DNA from: Bradyrhizobium sp. 141
GTDB lineage: Bacteria > Pseudomonadota > Alphaproteobacteria > Rhizobiales > Xanthobacteraceae
Length of the DNA: 64,000 nucleotides
Reading direction: 5' to 3'
Assembly (NCBI RefSeq): GCF_023074055.1
Contig: NZ_JADPKR010000064.1
Coordinates: 1 to 64,000 of the forward strand
A model generated the notes under the pieces. It was given only the letters and a program-made list of their open reading frames with translations. It was not told where the DNA came from and searched no databases. Shown here one piece after another: positions 25,115-35,529 of the stretch. A program made the position numbers and the translations under genes. Position 1 is the stretch's first letter. Each line of letters opens with the position of its first letter.

Positions 25115-25820
25115 CCAGCGCCTGCGCGATCTCGGCCTGGATGGATTCAGCGATCGCCCTTGGGTCCGCCGCTTCCACCACCGGCCGACCGACGACGAGA
25201 TAGTCGGCGCCAGCACTGATTGCGCGACCGGGCGTCATGATGCGCTTCTGGTCGCCGCTTGCCGCGCCGGCCGGCCGGATGCCCGGTGTGACGAGATGCA
25301 TCTGGTGGCCGACGATCTTGCGCAAGGCACCGACCTCCTCGGGCGAGGACACGAGGCCATCGACGCCGAGCACCTGCGCCTGCTGCGCGCGCGCCTCGAC
25401 CAATTCCGAGACGCTGAGCCGGTACCCGGCCGCGTGCAGGTCGTCGTCGTTGTAGGAGGTCAGGACCGTGACCGCGAGAATCTTCAGGCTGGCGCTGCCG
25501 CGGCCCTCGACGGCGCCCTTCATGGTCTGCGGATAGGCGTGCACGGTGACGAAGGTTGCGCCCAGCTTCGCCACACTCTCCACACCACGCGTGACCGTGT
25601 TGCCGATGTCGTGCATCTTGAGATCGGCGAAAACCTTCTTGCCCCTGTCGGCGAGCTTGCCGATCAGCGGCAGGCCGCCGGCATAGGCGAGCTGGTAGCC
25701 GATCTTGTAGAACGTGACGCTGTCGCCGAGCCTGTCGATCATCGCTTCCGCGGCATCGACGCTGGGCAGATCGAGCGCGACGATCAGGCGGTCCTTGGGG
25801 GCGATCTCGGCTGGCGTCAT
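25107..25820 (-). CDS. pyrF: Orotidine 5'-phosphate decarboxylase
   Basis: Last step of UMP synthesis. The 237-residue TIM-barrel protein has the N-terminal LIVALDLPSVDAAEAMID, the catalytic array KKVFADLKMHDIGNTV (D-x-K-x-x-D), and the phosphate-binding end GVDGLVSSPEE...PGIRPAGAASGDQKRI...GADYLVVGRP. The stop lies in a family D repeat. It starts 6 nt after the FMN reductase stop and is thus probably co-transcribed with it. Confidence 0.95.
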   Translation of the reverse strand: MTPAEIAPKDRLIVALDLPSVDAAEAMIDRLGDSVTFYKIGYQLAYAGGLPLIGKLADRGKKVFADLKMHDIGNTVTRGVESVAKLGATFVTVHAYPQTMKGAVEGRGSASLKILAVTVLTSYNDDDLHAAGYRLSVSELVEARAQQAQVLGVDGLVSSPEEVGALRKIVGHQMHLVTPGIRPAGAASGDQKRIMTPGRAISAGADYLVVGRPVVEAADPRAIAESIQAEIAQALGA

Positions 25821-25826
25821 GTCACC

Positions 25827-26405
25827 TCACATCATGCGTTGGGAAATGTCGATCAACTGGGTTACCAGCTCCTTCAACGCGGCGATGTCGCCCTCGTTCT
25901 TGAGCCTGTCCATATCGTCATAGGCCTGGTCGGCAAAGGCGAGCGTGAGCTGGCTGGCAATCACATTGGCGTGGCACGAGGTCAGGATCAGCCGCAACGC
26001 CTGGAGCGCGCGGGCGGCACCTAACCGGCTCTGCGAGGCGCCGGCGAGCGCGAAGGCGCGGCTGCGAAAGACTTCGCCGCGCGCCTCGTGCAGCTCGTGC
26101 ACGCGGCTGACCCAGTCGATCGCGTTCTTCAGCAGCGGCGGCACCGAGGCGTTGTATTCGGGCGAGACGATCAGCACGCCATGATGGGCCCCGATCATGC
26201 GCTTGAGATTGATCGCGTGCTTGGGTACGCCGGACTTGGCCTGAAGATCGCCGTCGTAGATCGGCAGCGGGAAATCGGCGAGCGAGATCCGGGTGACGTC
26301 GACGCCTGCCCGGGCGAATTCATAGGCGGCGAGCGCCGCCAGCTTCGCATTGTGCGAGCCGGTGCGCAGCGAGCCGGGAATGACCAGGATTTTGGGTGCG
26401 GACAT
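25827..26405 (-). CDS. NAD(P)H-dependent FMN reductase family protein
   Basis: A 192-residue flavodoxin-like protein read from ATG 26403-26405 (MSAPKILVIPGSLRTGSHN). The phosphate-binding PGSLRTGSHNAKL and the flavin-contacting VSPEYNASVPPLLKNAIDWVSR are typical of the FMN_red family (chromate, azo or quinone reductases). Substrate not assignable. Followed by pyrF 6 nt later. Confidence 0.88.
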   Translation of the reverse strand: MSAPKILVIPGSLRTGSHNAKLAALAAYEFARAGVDVTRISLADFPLPIYDGDLQAKSGVPKHAINLKRMIGAHHGVLIVSPEYNASVPPLLKNAIDWVSRVHELHEARGEVFRSRAFALAGASQSRLGAARALQALRLILTSCHANVIASQLTLAFADQAYDDMDRLKNEGDIAALKELVTQLIDISQRMM

Positions 26406-26462
26406 CCGCTTCCATGCGTTCGGCGAAACGAGCCCGCCGCGCAAAGAGGGACGCCGGCGGAA

Positions 26463-27062
26463 TTAATGCTTGCGATACACCCAGACGCGAGCCGGCGGAA
26501 GGTTCATCCAGATCCGTTCCGAGGCCTCTGTGGACACGCCGGGCAGCGATTTCGGGATCGGCGGCACCACCGCATAGGTGAACTGGACGAACGGCGCGCC
26601 GGGCGCCAGCGCCGTGAAGGCATCGCGGATCAGCCGCAGCCGGGTCAACATCGGTTTTGTGACCAGCGGCAGGCCGGAGACGACGGCGGAGGCGGGCGCG
26701 CTCAGGACGTTCCAGAGCGTGTCGCGCAGGCGATAGGCATCGCCCTGCACCACCTTGGCCTGCGGATAGCGGTCGCGCAGCAGGGCGCAGAAGCCGGGAT
26801 TGTATTCGACGAGGACGAGGCGCTTCTGGTCGACGCCGCGCTCGATCAGGGCCGAGGTGATGGCGCCGGTGCCGGGCCCGAGTTCAACCACCGGTGCGTC
26901 CGAATCGATATCGACGTAATGGGCCATGGTCCGGGCCAGCAGCTTGCCCGACGGCATCACCGCGCCCATGTGCAGGGGCTTTTCGATCCATGATCGGAGA
27001 AAACGCACCTCGTCATCGAGACGGGGCTTCTTCAACGCACGCGCGGACGATGGCAATGGCAT
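26463..27062 (-). CDS. pmtA: Phosphatidylethanolamine N-methyltransferase PmtA
   Basis: A 199-residue class I SAM-dependent methyltransferase. The SAM motif is VVELGPGTGAITSALIERG, preceded by a membrane-active N-terminal helix region (RFLRSWIEKPLHMGAVMPSGKLLARTMA). This matches the small soluble rhizobial PmtA that methylates phosphatidylethanolamine towards phosphatidylcholine at the inner membrane. In the Bradyrhizobium lineage, as far as I recall, pmtA lies beside dnaKJ, as here. The paralogous alternative is rRNA adenine dimethylase-like, but the length and N-terminus favour PmtA. Confidence 0.85.
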   Translation of the reverse strand: MPLPSSARALKKPRLDDEVRFLRSWIEKPLHMGAVMPSGKLLARTMAHYVDIDSDAPVVELGPGTGAITSALIERGVDQKRLVLVEYNPGFCALLRDRYPQAKVVQGDAYRLRDTLWNVLSAPASAVVSGLPLVTKPMLTRLRLIRDAFTALAPGAPFVQFTYAVVPPIPKSLPGVSTEASERIWMNLPPARVWVYRKH

Positions 27063-27147
27063 GTCAGGACCGGACGGGACCGCGGGACCGCGTGTCAGAA
27101 AATGGTCATAAAGACGTATAGGCCGAAGGCGGTACGGTCAAGCCGAG

Positions 27148-28278
27148 TCAATTCGCCCGATTACCGAAGAAATCCTTGACCTTGGCGAAGAAGCCCTCGG
27201 ATTCCGGCTGGGTGTTGCCGGAGGACAGCTTTTCGAACTCGGCCAGCAGCTCCTGCTGCTTCTTGGTGAGATTCTGCGGGGTCTCGACCACGACCTGAAC
27301 ATACATGTCGCCCATCTGGCGCGACCGCAGCACCGGCATGCCTTTTGATGCAATGCGAAATCGGCGGTTGGACTGGGTCCCGGCCGGCACCTTCACCTTG
27401 GCCTTGCTCTTCTCGATGGTCGGCACCTCGAATTCGCCGCCGAGGGCGGCCGTCACCATCGAGATCGGCACACGGCAATGCAGATCGGCGCCGTCGCGCT
27501 GGAAGAACTGGTGCTGGGCCAGCGACAGGAAGATGTAGAGGTCGCCGGGCGGACCGCCGCGGACCCCCGCCTCACCCTCACCGGCGAGCCTGATCCTTGT
27601 GCCTTCCTCGACACCGGGGGGAATGTTGACCGAAAGATTCCGCTCGCGGGTGACGCGGCCCTGGCCCGAGCAGGACGGGCAGGCATCCTCGATCATCTGG
27701 CCGCGGCCCTGGCAGCCCGGACAAGTCCGCTCCAGCGTGAAGAAGCCCTGCGACTGCCGCACGCGGCCGGCGCCGCCGCAGGTCGAGCAGGTCTTGGGCT
27801 TGGTTCCGGCCTTGGCGCCGATCCCCGAGCAGGCCTCGCAGGTGACCGAGACCGGAATCTCGATCTGCGCGGTCTTGCCGCCAAAGGCTTCCTCGAGCGT
27901 GATTTCCATGTTGTAGCGCAGGTCGGCGCCGCGCTCGCGACCGCCGCGGCCGCGCTGCCCGGCCATGCCGAACAAATCTTCGAAAATGTCGGAGAAAGAG
28001 GAGGCGAAGCCCGCGCCGAAGCCGGCACCACCACCACCGCCCTGCTCGAAAGCGGCATGACCGTAGCGGTCATAGGCGGCGCGCTTGTCCTTGTCCTTGA
28101 GGACCTCGTAGGCCTCGTTGAGTTCCTTGAATTTGACTTCGCTGGTCTCATCCCCCGGATTGCGGTCGGGATGAAATTTCATGGCGAGCTTGCGGAACGA
28201 CGACTTCAGCTTGCCTTCGTCGGCATCGCGTTCGACCTCGAGGGTCTCGTAGTAGCAGCGCTTGGTGGACGTGGACAT
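27148..28278 (-). CDS. dnaJ: Chaperone DnaJ
   Basis: Hsp40 co-chaperone that stimulates DnaK ATPase. The 376-residue type I protein has a J domain (1-70) with HPD at 36-38, a Gly/Phe-rich linker (~76-115), a zinc-binding domain with four CxxCxGxG-type repeats (CEACSGIG, CSTCGGAG, CPGCQGRG, CPSCSGQG), and the C-terminal substrate-binding domains. It is downstream of dnaK in the same direction, 245 bp apart. Confidence 0.97.
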   Translation of the reverse strand: MSTSTKRCYYETLEVERDADEGKLKSSFRKLAMKFHPDRNPGDETSEVKFKELNEAYEVLKDKDKRAAYDRYGHAAFEQGGGGGAGFGAGFASSFSDIFEDLFGMAGQRGRGGRERGADLRYNMEITLEEAFGGKTAQIEIPVSVTCEACSGIGAKAGTKPKTCSTCGGAGRVRQSQGFFTLERTCPGCQGRGQMIEDACPSCSGQGRVTRERNLSVNIPPGVEEGTRIRLAGEGEAGVRGGPPGDLYIFLSLAQHQFFQRDGADLHCRVPISMVTAALGGEFEVPTIEKSKAKVKVPAGTQSNRRFRIASKGMPVLRSRQMGDMYVQVVVETPQNLTKKQQELLAEFEKLSSGNTQPESEGFFAKVKDFFGNRAN

Positions 28279-28449
28279 GTCGGACTCGGTCTATCCAATC
28301 GCGATTCAAGTCGGAGCGAAACAACGTCGCCACGCGACAATATAGGCGGCCTTCCGCCTGGCGGCAGAGGGCTGCATGGCAACGTTCAGCATAACGGCTG
28401 GGAATTGATTGATCGTAACGGGCACCCGTCCCGTCGAGCCCGACACGAC

Positions 28450-28474
28450 GGCCTCCCCCGTAAGGGAGGAGGCC
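28450..28474. terminator. Hairpin between dnaK and dnaJ
   Basis: GGCCTCC-CCC pairs with GGG-A-GGAGGCC around a GTAA loop: 10 base pairs with one bulged A. There is no clear T run on the minus-strand side, so it is more likely an attenuating or mRNA-stabilising hairpin that lowers dnaJ relative to dnaK than a full terminator. Confidence 0.55.
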
Positions 28475-28523
28475 GGTAGCGCGTGTGGGGTCCAAGCCGT
28501 CCGCATCGTCACCCTCTCGGGGT

Positions 28524-30425
<1,902 letters not shown>

Positions 30426-30530
30426 GGTCCTGATATCCTTGTTTTTGCGGCAGGTTGGCTGGGCCCAGAAGGCACCCAAACCGAAACCCCCTAAGATCAA
30501 ACATCCGCGATATTGCGATGATTGAGGCTC

Positions 30531-30558
30531 ATATAGGAGGGGGGGAGGGGCCCGCAAG
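30531..30558 (-). promoter_or_regulatory. RpoH (sigma-32) type promoter of dnaK
   Basis: Read on the minus strand: CTTG (30555-30558), 17 nt spacer, CCTATAT (30531-30537). This matches the alphaproteobacterial RpoH consensus CTTG-N17-CYTATNT exactly. It lies about 105 bp upstream of the dnaK start codon. The remaining sequence to 30819, between dnaK and the next gene, shows nothing else that I recognise. Confidence 0.75.
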
Positions 30559-30819
30559 GACCGAAGCCAGGTTTCTGCCGCGAAAACATTGGGTTTTGGA
30601 AGAACATATCCGGGCTTCACCGCCTTGCGGGTGAGGAATTATTAACAGGTTCAGGTCTCGGCAAGCCCCACTACCCGCAGCCGGTCCTCGCCCTGTTGCC
30701 GCAAGCCCAAACCCGGTAAAAGGCGGACCGGCCGGGCAGCCGCCACGGCTGCTCCGCGCGACAAAGCGGCCCGGTGGCCGACCATCGAACGGCCTCAATG
30801 TGAACCAATCAGAGTGCCC

Positions 30820-31761
30820 ATGAAGCTGATCCGCCCCCTCGCCGCGCTCGCCCTCTTCATTGCCTCCGCGTTGCCGGCCCTTGCCGCCGACGCCGTGTTT
30901 CCGCCCGGCTTGCGCCTCGGCATGGTGCCGCTGGTCGGCCTCAACACCGCAAAAACCTTTCCGGGCTTCGAGAGCGAGGACGGCAGCGTCAAGGTGCTGA
31001 TCACCGAGCTGCCGCCGGCGGCCTATGGCGAGGTCGTGAGCGCCTTCAATTCCAATCCGGCCGGCGCGAATGGCGTCAAGCAGGACAAGGTCGAGACTCC
31101 CGCGGGCCTTGCCTATTTCACCACCGAAAGCGGCAAGGCCGGCGACACCCCGGTGAAGCGCTATTCGATGATCGTGCCGGGCGCCGGCTTCTCCGGTTAT
31201 GTCGCGGTGCAGATCCCGGAGAATGCGACCAAGATCTACACGGATGAAGCGGTGCGGCAGATGTTTGCGACCGCCGCCACCCGCAAGCAGGTCTCGGCCG
31301 AGGAGCAGATCGCGCTGATGCCGTTCAAGATCACCGATCTCGCCGACTTCAAGGACATCCGCACGCTGGCGCCCGGCTCGAGCATCATCCTGGCCGACGG
31401 CGACGAGAGCACCGGCTATGAGTCGAAGCCGTTCATGATCCTCGGCGTGATCGGCGCCACCCCGCAAGCCGCCGACGACCGCGCCCGCTTCGCCCAGGAG
31501 GCGGCGCTTCAGATCCCGGGCGTGCGCGAATCGCGCGTCACCATGTCCGAGCCGATCCGCATCAATGGCCAGCAAGGCTTCGAGACCCGGATCGACGGCG
31601 TCAGTGGCAAGGACAAGACCCCGGTCACCGTGGTGCAGTGGATCCGCTTCTCGAGCGGCGGCGCCTCGCTCCGTATCATCGCCAGCGCCCCGCGCGAGCA
31701 ATGGCTAGCCGCCTTCACCCGCTTCCGCGCCGTGCGCGACGGCATCCAGCCGAAGGGGTAG
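30820..31761 (+). CDS. Exported protein of unknown function
   Basis: A 313-residue protein with a clear Sec signal peptide (MKLIRPLAALALFIASALPALAAD). The mature part starts AVFPPGLRLGMVPLVGLNTAKTFPGFESEDGSVKVLI and has two similar halves with strands such as YSMIVPGAGFSGYVAVQI and QQGFETRIDGVSGKDKTPVTVVQWIRF; no catalytic motif is evident. GTG 30814 is two codons upstream and in frame, but ATG 30820 gives the better signal. Divergent from dnaK. No known family was recognised. Confidence 0.75.
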   Translation: MKLIRPLAALALFIASALPALAADAVFPPGLRLGMVPLVGLNTAKTFPGFESEDGSVKVLITELPPAAYGEVVSAFNSNPAGANGVKQDKVETPAGLAYFTTESGKAGDTPVKRYSMIVPGAGFSGYVAVQIPENATKIYTDEAVRQMFATAATRKQVSAEEQIALMPFKITDLADFKDIRTLAPGSSIILADGDESTGYESKPFMILGVIGATPQAADDRARFAQEAALQIPGVRESRVTMSEPIRINGQQGFETRIDGVSGKDKTPVTVVQWIRFSSGGASLRIIASAPREQWLAAFTRFRAVRDGIQPKG

Positions 31762-31785
31762 TTGCATCTCCGAACGAGATGCGCG

Positions 31786-31930
31786 CTCCCTCCCCGCCTG
31801 CGGGGGAGGGCTGGGGAGAGGGTGTCTCCTCATGGGGACAATCCCCCAGAGGATAGAACCCTCACCCGCCGCGCGGGACGATGCTTCGCATCGCCCGGGG
31901 CGCGCCGACCTCTCCCGCAAGCGGGAGAGG
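31786..31930. repeat. Palindromic repeat, family F copy 2
   Basis: CTCCCTCCCCGCCTGCGGGG ... CTGGGGAGAGGGTGTCTCC ... ACCTCTCCCGCAAGCGGGAG; related to 6500-6620 and 62157-62275 in reversed order. It fills half of the 290-bp gap before the nicotinamidase gene; the rest shows no feature. Confidence 0.85.
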
Positions 31931-32052
31931 TGCACTGAGAGCGCGGCAGCAGCCCAACCCCTCACCAAAGCCGGCTGCATTTTCGGGCTTCTGTTCGTAC
32001 ACGAACGGAACTAGGCTTCGCTTCCGTTGGATCATCCCAAGGGAGGCGAACG

Positions 32053-32775
32053 ATGCTGGACCGACGACAAGTCTTGGCAATGCTCGGAACGACGGCGCTG
32101 GCGAGCCTCGCGCCAACCGCGCTGTTTGCAGCGGCATCGATCAAGCCTGACGAGACCTCCGCCCTGCTCGTGATCGACGTGCAGAACTGCTTCCTGCCCG
32201 GCGGCAGCCTCGCGGTGAAAGAGGGCGAGCAGGTGGTGCCCGTCATCAACAAGATCTCGAAAGCGTTTGCGAATGTGGTGATGACGCAGGACTGGCACAC
32301 GCCAGGCCACGTCTCGTTCGCGTCAGTGCATTCCGGCAAGAAGCCGTTCGAGACCGTCGATCTCCCCTACGGCAAGCAGGTGCTGTGGCCGGACCATTGC
32401 GTGCAGGGCACCGACGGAGCCGCGCTGTCGAAGGACCTTGCGATCCCGCACGCCGAGCTCATCATCCGCAAGGGTTTCCACAAGGACGTCGACAGTTATT
32501 CGGCCTTTCTCGAGGCCGACGGCAAGACCTCGACCGGACTTGCCGGATACCTGAAGGGGCGCAAGATCAAGCGCGTCTTCGTTGCAGGGCTGGCGACAGA
32601 CTTCTGCGTCGCCTGGACCGCGCTCGACGCGCGCAAGGCAGGCTTCGAGGTCTATGTGGTGGAAGACGCCTGCCGCGGCATCGACACGCAGGGTTCGCTG
32701 GCAAAAGCCTGGGCCGATATGGCCAAGGCCGGCGTGAAGCGGATTCAGTCTGCGGACATCGCGGCGAGCGCGTAA
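32053..32775 (+). CDS. pncA: Exported nicotinamidase/isochorismatase-like amidase (PncA)
   Basis: A 240-residue nicotinamidase that deamidates nicotinamide to nicotinate for NAD salvage. The catalytic triad is complete: D42 in LLVIDVQN, K140 in IIRKGFHK, C185 in GLATDFCVAWTA. The metal site is D80, H82 and H86 (QDWHTPGH). Unusually, it starts with MLDRRQVLAMLGTTALASLAPTALFAAA, a signal peptide with a twin-arginine-like DRRQVL, suggesting periplasmic location. Well-studied PncA proteins are cytoplasmic. Isolated between repeat and grpE (convergent). Confidence 0.9.
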   Translation: MLDRRQVLAMLGTTALASLAPTALFAAASIKPDETSALLVIDVQNCFLPGGSLAVKEGEQVVPVINKISKAFANVVMTQDWHTPGHVSFASVHSGKKPFETVDLPYGKQVLWPDHCVQGTDGAALSKDLAIPHAELIIRKGFHKDVDSYSAFLEADGKTSTGLAGYLKGRKIKRVFVAGLATDFCVAWTALDARKAGFEVYVVEDACRGIDTQGSLAKAWADMAKAGVKRIQSADIAASA

Positions 32776-32834
32776 GGGTTTCACAGAGTCGTTCCGGGTT
32801 CGGCTCTGCGAGCCGCCCCGGAATGACACCGAAC

Positions 32835-33452
32835 TTAGTTCGGTGCGTCGCTCGCCTCGTTGTTGTTCGCCGCCGGAGCGGCCTTAGCGCCGCCCTTGGC
32901 GACGCCGACCAAAGCCGGGCGCAGCACGCGCTCGCCGATAGTATAGCCGGCCTGCATGATCTGGACCACGGTGCCCGAGGGCACCGACGGATCGGGCACT
33001 TCGTACATCGCCTGGTGGAAGTTCGGATCGAACTTCTGGCCCTGCGGATCGAGCTTCTTCACGCCATGCTTTTCCAGCGCGTTGAGCAGCGACCGCTCGG
33101 TGAGCTCGACGCCCTCGATCAGCGAGATCAGGCCGGGATCGGCGGTGGCACGGGCCTCAGCCGGAACGGCATCGAGCGCGCGCTGGAGATTGTCGGCGAT
33201 GTCGAGCACGTCGCGGGCGAAGCCGGTGATGCCATAGAGGCGGGCGTCGGCGACTTCCTTGGCGGTTCGCTTGCGCAAATTCTCCATCTCGGCCAGCGTC
33301 CGCAGCATGCGGTCGCGCGCTTCGGTGGCTTCCTTCTGCAAGGTTTCGACCGAGCCGGGCTCGGGATCGTCGGGCATGATGTAGGGCTTCGACACCACGG
33401 GCTCGGGGGTCGGCGCGGTCGTGTCTTCGGGTTGCCGGTCTCGATCGGTCAT
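32835..33452 (-). CDS. grpE: Nucleotide exchange factor GrpE
   Basis: Exchange factor for DnaK. The 205-residue protein has an acidic disordered N-terminus, a long paired helix (ETLQKEATEARDRMLRTLAEMENLRKRTAKE), and the C-terminal beta-domain with GQKFDPNFHQAMYEV and VVQIMQAGYTIGERVLRPALVGVA, the family signature. It follows hrcA in the same direction with 95 bp between them. Confidence 0.96.
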   Translation of the reverse strand: MTDRDRQPEDTTAPTPEPVVSKPYIMPDDPEPGSVETLQKEATEARDRMLRTLAEMENLRKRTAKEVADARLYGITGFARDVLDIADNLQRALDAVPAEARATADPGLISLIEGVELTERSLLNALEKHGVKKLDPQGQKFDPNFHQAMYEVPDPSVPSGTVVQIMQAGYTIGERVLRPALVGVAKGGAKAAPAANNNEASDAPN

Positions 33453-33547
33453 CGGCTCTAATCTCGAACTCGTTTCCAGGGATTGTTGGCCCGGATATCG
33501 TGCCTAAGCGTGCGAAAATCAAGCGCCCGTGATCGGCGGAAACGCCG

Positions 33548-34636
33548 TCAGCCCCCCAAAAGGCGGCTGACGATGCGGGCGGCGTAGTCCACAGTCGGGA
33601 TCACGCGGGCATAATTCAGCCGCGTCGGGCCGATCACGCCCAGGACGCCGACGATGTGGCCGCCGGCATCCCGATAGGGCGAGATGATGGTGGAGGAGCC
33701 TGACAAGGAAAACAGCTTGTTCTCGCTGCCGATGAAGATGCGCACGCCTTCCGCGGTCTCGGCCCGGCCCAGGAGGTCGATGACGCCGCGCTTGGTCTCG
33801 AGATCGTCGAACAAAAGGCGCACCCGCTCCAAATCCTCCAGCGCGTGCAGATCCTCCAGCAGATTGGCGTGGCCGCGGACGATGAGCTGCCGGTCCTCGT
33901 TCTCGCCGCCGGACCAGCTTGCGATTCCGGCCGAGATCACCTTCTGCGTCAGCTGATCGAGCTCGGCGCGGGCTTCCCCAAGTGCAGTCTCGAGCTCGAG
34001 CCGCGCCTCGGCCAGGGTGCGGCCGCGAATCCGCGCATTGAGGAAATTGCCGGCTTCGGTGAGCGCCGAGGATGGAACTCCGGGCGGCAGCGTCAGCACG
34101 CGGTTTTCGACCTGACCGTCCTCGCCGACCAGGATGACCAAGGCTTTCTCGGGTTCCAGCCGGACGAACTCGATATGCTTCAGCCGCGCATTGGATTTTG
34201 GCGTCAGCACCACCGCGGCGGCACGGGTCAGTCCCGACAGCCGCATCAAGGCCTGGTCCAGCGCCGCCTCGACCGATTGCGCCTGACCTACGGTGGCAAG
34301 CTGGCTCTGGATCGCCGCACGCTCAGTTTCAGTGAGGTCGCCGACCTGCATCAGGGCATCGACGAAAAAGCGTAAGCCCAGTTCCGTCGGCAGCCGGCCG
34401 GCGGAGGTATGGGGCGCGTAGATCAGGCCGAGCTGTTCCAGATCGGCCATGACGTTGCGGACCGAGGCCGGCGACAGCGGCATCGCGATCAGGCGCGAGA
34501 TATTGCGCGATCCCACGGGCTCGCCGGTCGCGAGATAGCTTTCGACAATTTGACGAAAGATGTCGCGGGAACGCTCGTTGAGCTGGGCAAGGCCTGCGCG
34601 CGGCGCGATCAGGTGGATCGGATCGTGATGGGCCAC
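33548..34636 (-). CDS. hrcA: Heat-inducible transcription repressor HrcA
   Basis: Repressor of CIRCE-controlled chaperone genes (chiefly groESL in this group). The 362-residue protein has the winged-helix N-terminus (IVESYLATGEPVGSRNISRL...SPASVRNVMADLEQLGLI), the tetramerisation and GAF-like centre, and the C-terminal GVLGVIGPTRLNYARVIPTVDYAARIVSRLL. I saw no CIRCE (TTAGCACTC-N9-GAGTGCTAA) in front of it or in front of dnaK, so its targets here are elsewhere. Confidence 0.96.
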   Translation of the reverse strand: MAHHDPIHLIAPRAGLAQLNERSRDIFRQIVESYLATGEPVGSRNISRLIAMPLSPASVRNVMADLEQLGLIYAPHTSAGRLPTELGLRFFVDALMQVGDLTETERAAIQSQLATVGQAQSVEAALDQALMRLSGLTRAAAVVLTPKSNARLKHIEFVRLEPEKALVILVGEDGQVENRVLTLPPGVPSSALTEAGNFLNARIRGRTLAEARLELETALGEARAELDQLTQKVISAGIASWSGGENEDRQLIVRGHANLLEDLHALEDLERVRLLFDDLETKRGVIDLLGRAETAEGVRIFIGSENKLFSLSGSSTIISPYRDAGGHIVGVLGVIGPTRLNYARVIPTVDYAARIVSRLLGG

Positions 34637-34804
34637 CGACGGTAACTCCTCTCAGATGCTCATTATTTGTCCATCCCGGGGGCTTCTGACAAGCGTGGCG
34701 TTTGCGGGCACGAAATCGGGGGTGAAAAAACCTTGCCGCCCACCCTCACCCCCCCTACAAGCACCGCGAACAGCCCTACACCTGCGAGTTTTGGAGGATT
34801 TCCC

Positions 34805-35518
34805 ATGCGGCCAAGCCGCCGTGCGCCCGACGAATTGCGCCCCGTGACGCTGGAGCGCGGCGTGGTCAAATATGCGGAAGGCTCCTGCCTCGTGAAATTC
34901 GGCGACACCCATGTGCTGGTGACCGCCACGCTGGAGGAGCGCCTGCCGCCGTGGCTGAAGGGCCAGGGCCGCGGCTGGGTCACCGCCGAATACGGCATGC
35001 TGCCGCGCGCAACCTCCGAACGCACCCGCCGCGAGGCCTCCGCCGGCAAGCAAAGCGGCCGTACCGTCGAGATCCAGCGCCTGATCGGCCGCTCGCTTCG
35101 CACCATCGTCGATCTCGAAGCGCTCGGTGAGCGCCAGATCACGGTCGATTGCGACGTGCTCCAGGCCGACGGCGGCACGCGCACGGCCTCGATCACCGGT
35201 GCCTGGGTCGCGCTGGCCGATTGCATCAACTGGATGAAGGCGCGCAACATGATCAAGACCAACGTCATGCGCGACAACGTCGCCGCGATCTCCTGCGGCA
35301 TCTACAACGGCACGCCGGTGCTCGATCTCGACTACGCCGAGGATTCGGAAGCCCAGACCGACGCCAATTTCGTCATGACCGGCGATGGCCGCATCATCGA
35401 GGTGCAGGGCACGGCGGAACGCGAGCCGTTCACACAGGATGAGTTCCTGGCGCTGATGGCGCTGGCCCAGAAGGGCGTTGCCCGTCTGGTAGACTTGCAG
35501 AAACTGGCTGTGGCGTAG
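34805..35518 (+). CDS. rph: Ribonuclease PH
   Basis: 3'-5' phosphorolytic exoribonuclease that trims tRNA precursors. The 237-residue protein is read from ATG 34805 after a GGAGG ribosome-binding site (MRPSRRAPDELRPVTLERG). Conserved segments: GWVTAEYGMLPRATSERTRRE, RTVEIQRLIGRSLR, DCDVLQADGGTRTASITGAWVAL. The first gene of a compact rph-rdgB-hemW operon. Confidence 0.97.
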   Translation: MRPSRRAPDELRPVTLERGVVKYAEGSCLVKFGDTHVLVTATLEERLPPWLKGQGRGWVTAEYGMLPRATSERTRREASAGKQSGRTVEIQRLIGRSLRTIVDLEALGERQITVDCDVLQADGGTRTASITGAWVALADCINWMKARNMIKTNVMRDNVAAISCGIYNGTPVLDLDYAEDSEAQTDANFVMTGDGRIIEVQGTAEREPFTQDEFLALMALAQKGVARLVDLQKLAVA

Positions 35519-35529
35519 TCAATAGGCCC

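Noticed and set aside
33453..33547. Second RpoH promoter in front of grpE
   Set aside because: A CTTG is present on the minus strand, but the -10 at 17-nt spacing does not match CYTATNT.
34637..34804. CIRCE element upstream of hrcA
   Set aside because: The TTAGCACTC/GAGTGCTAA arms are not present in the gap.
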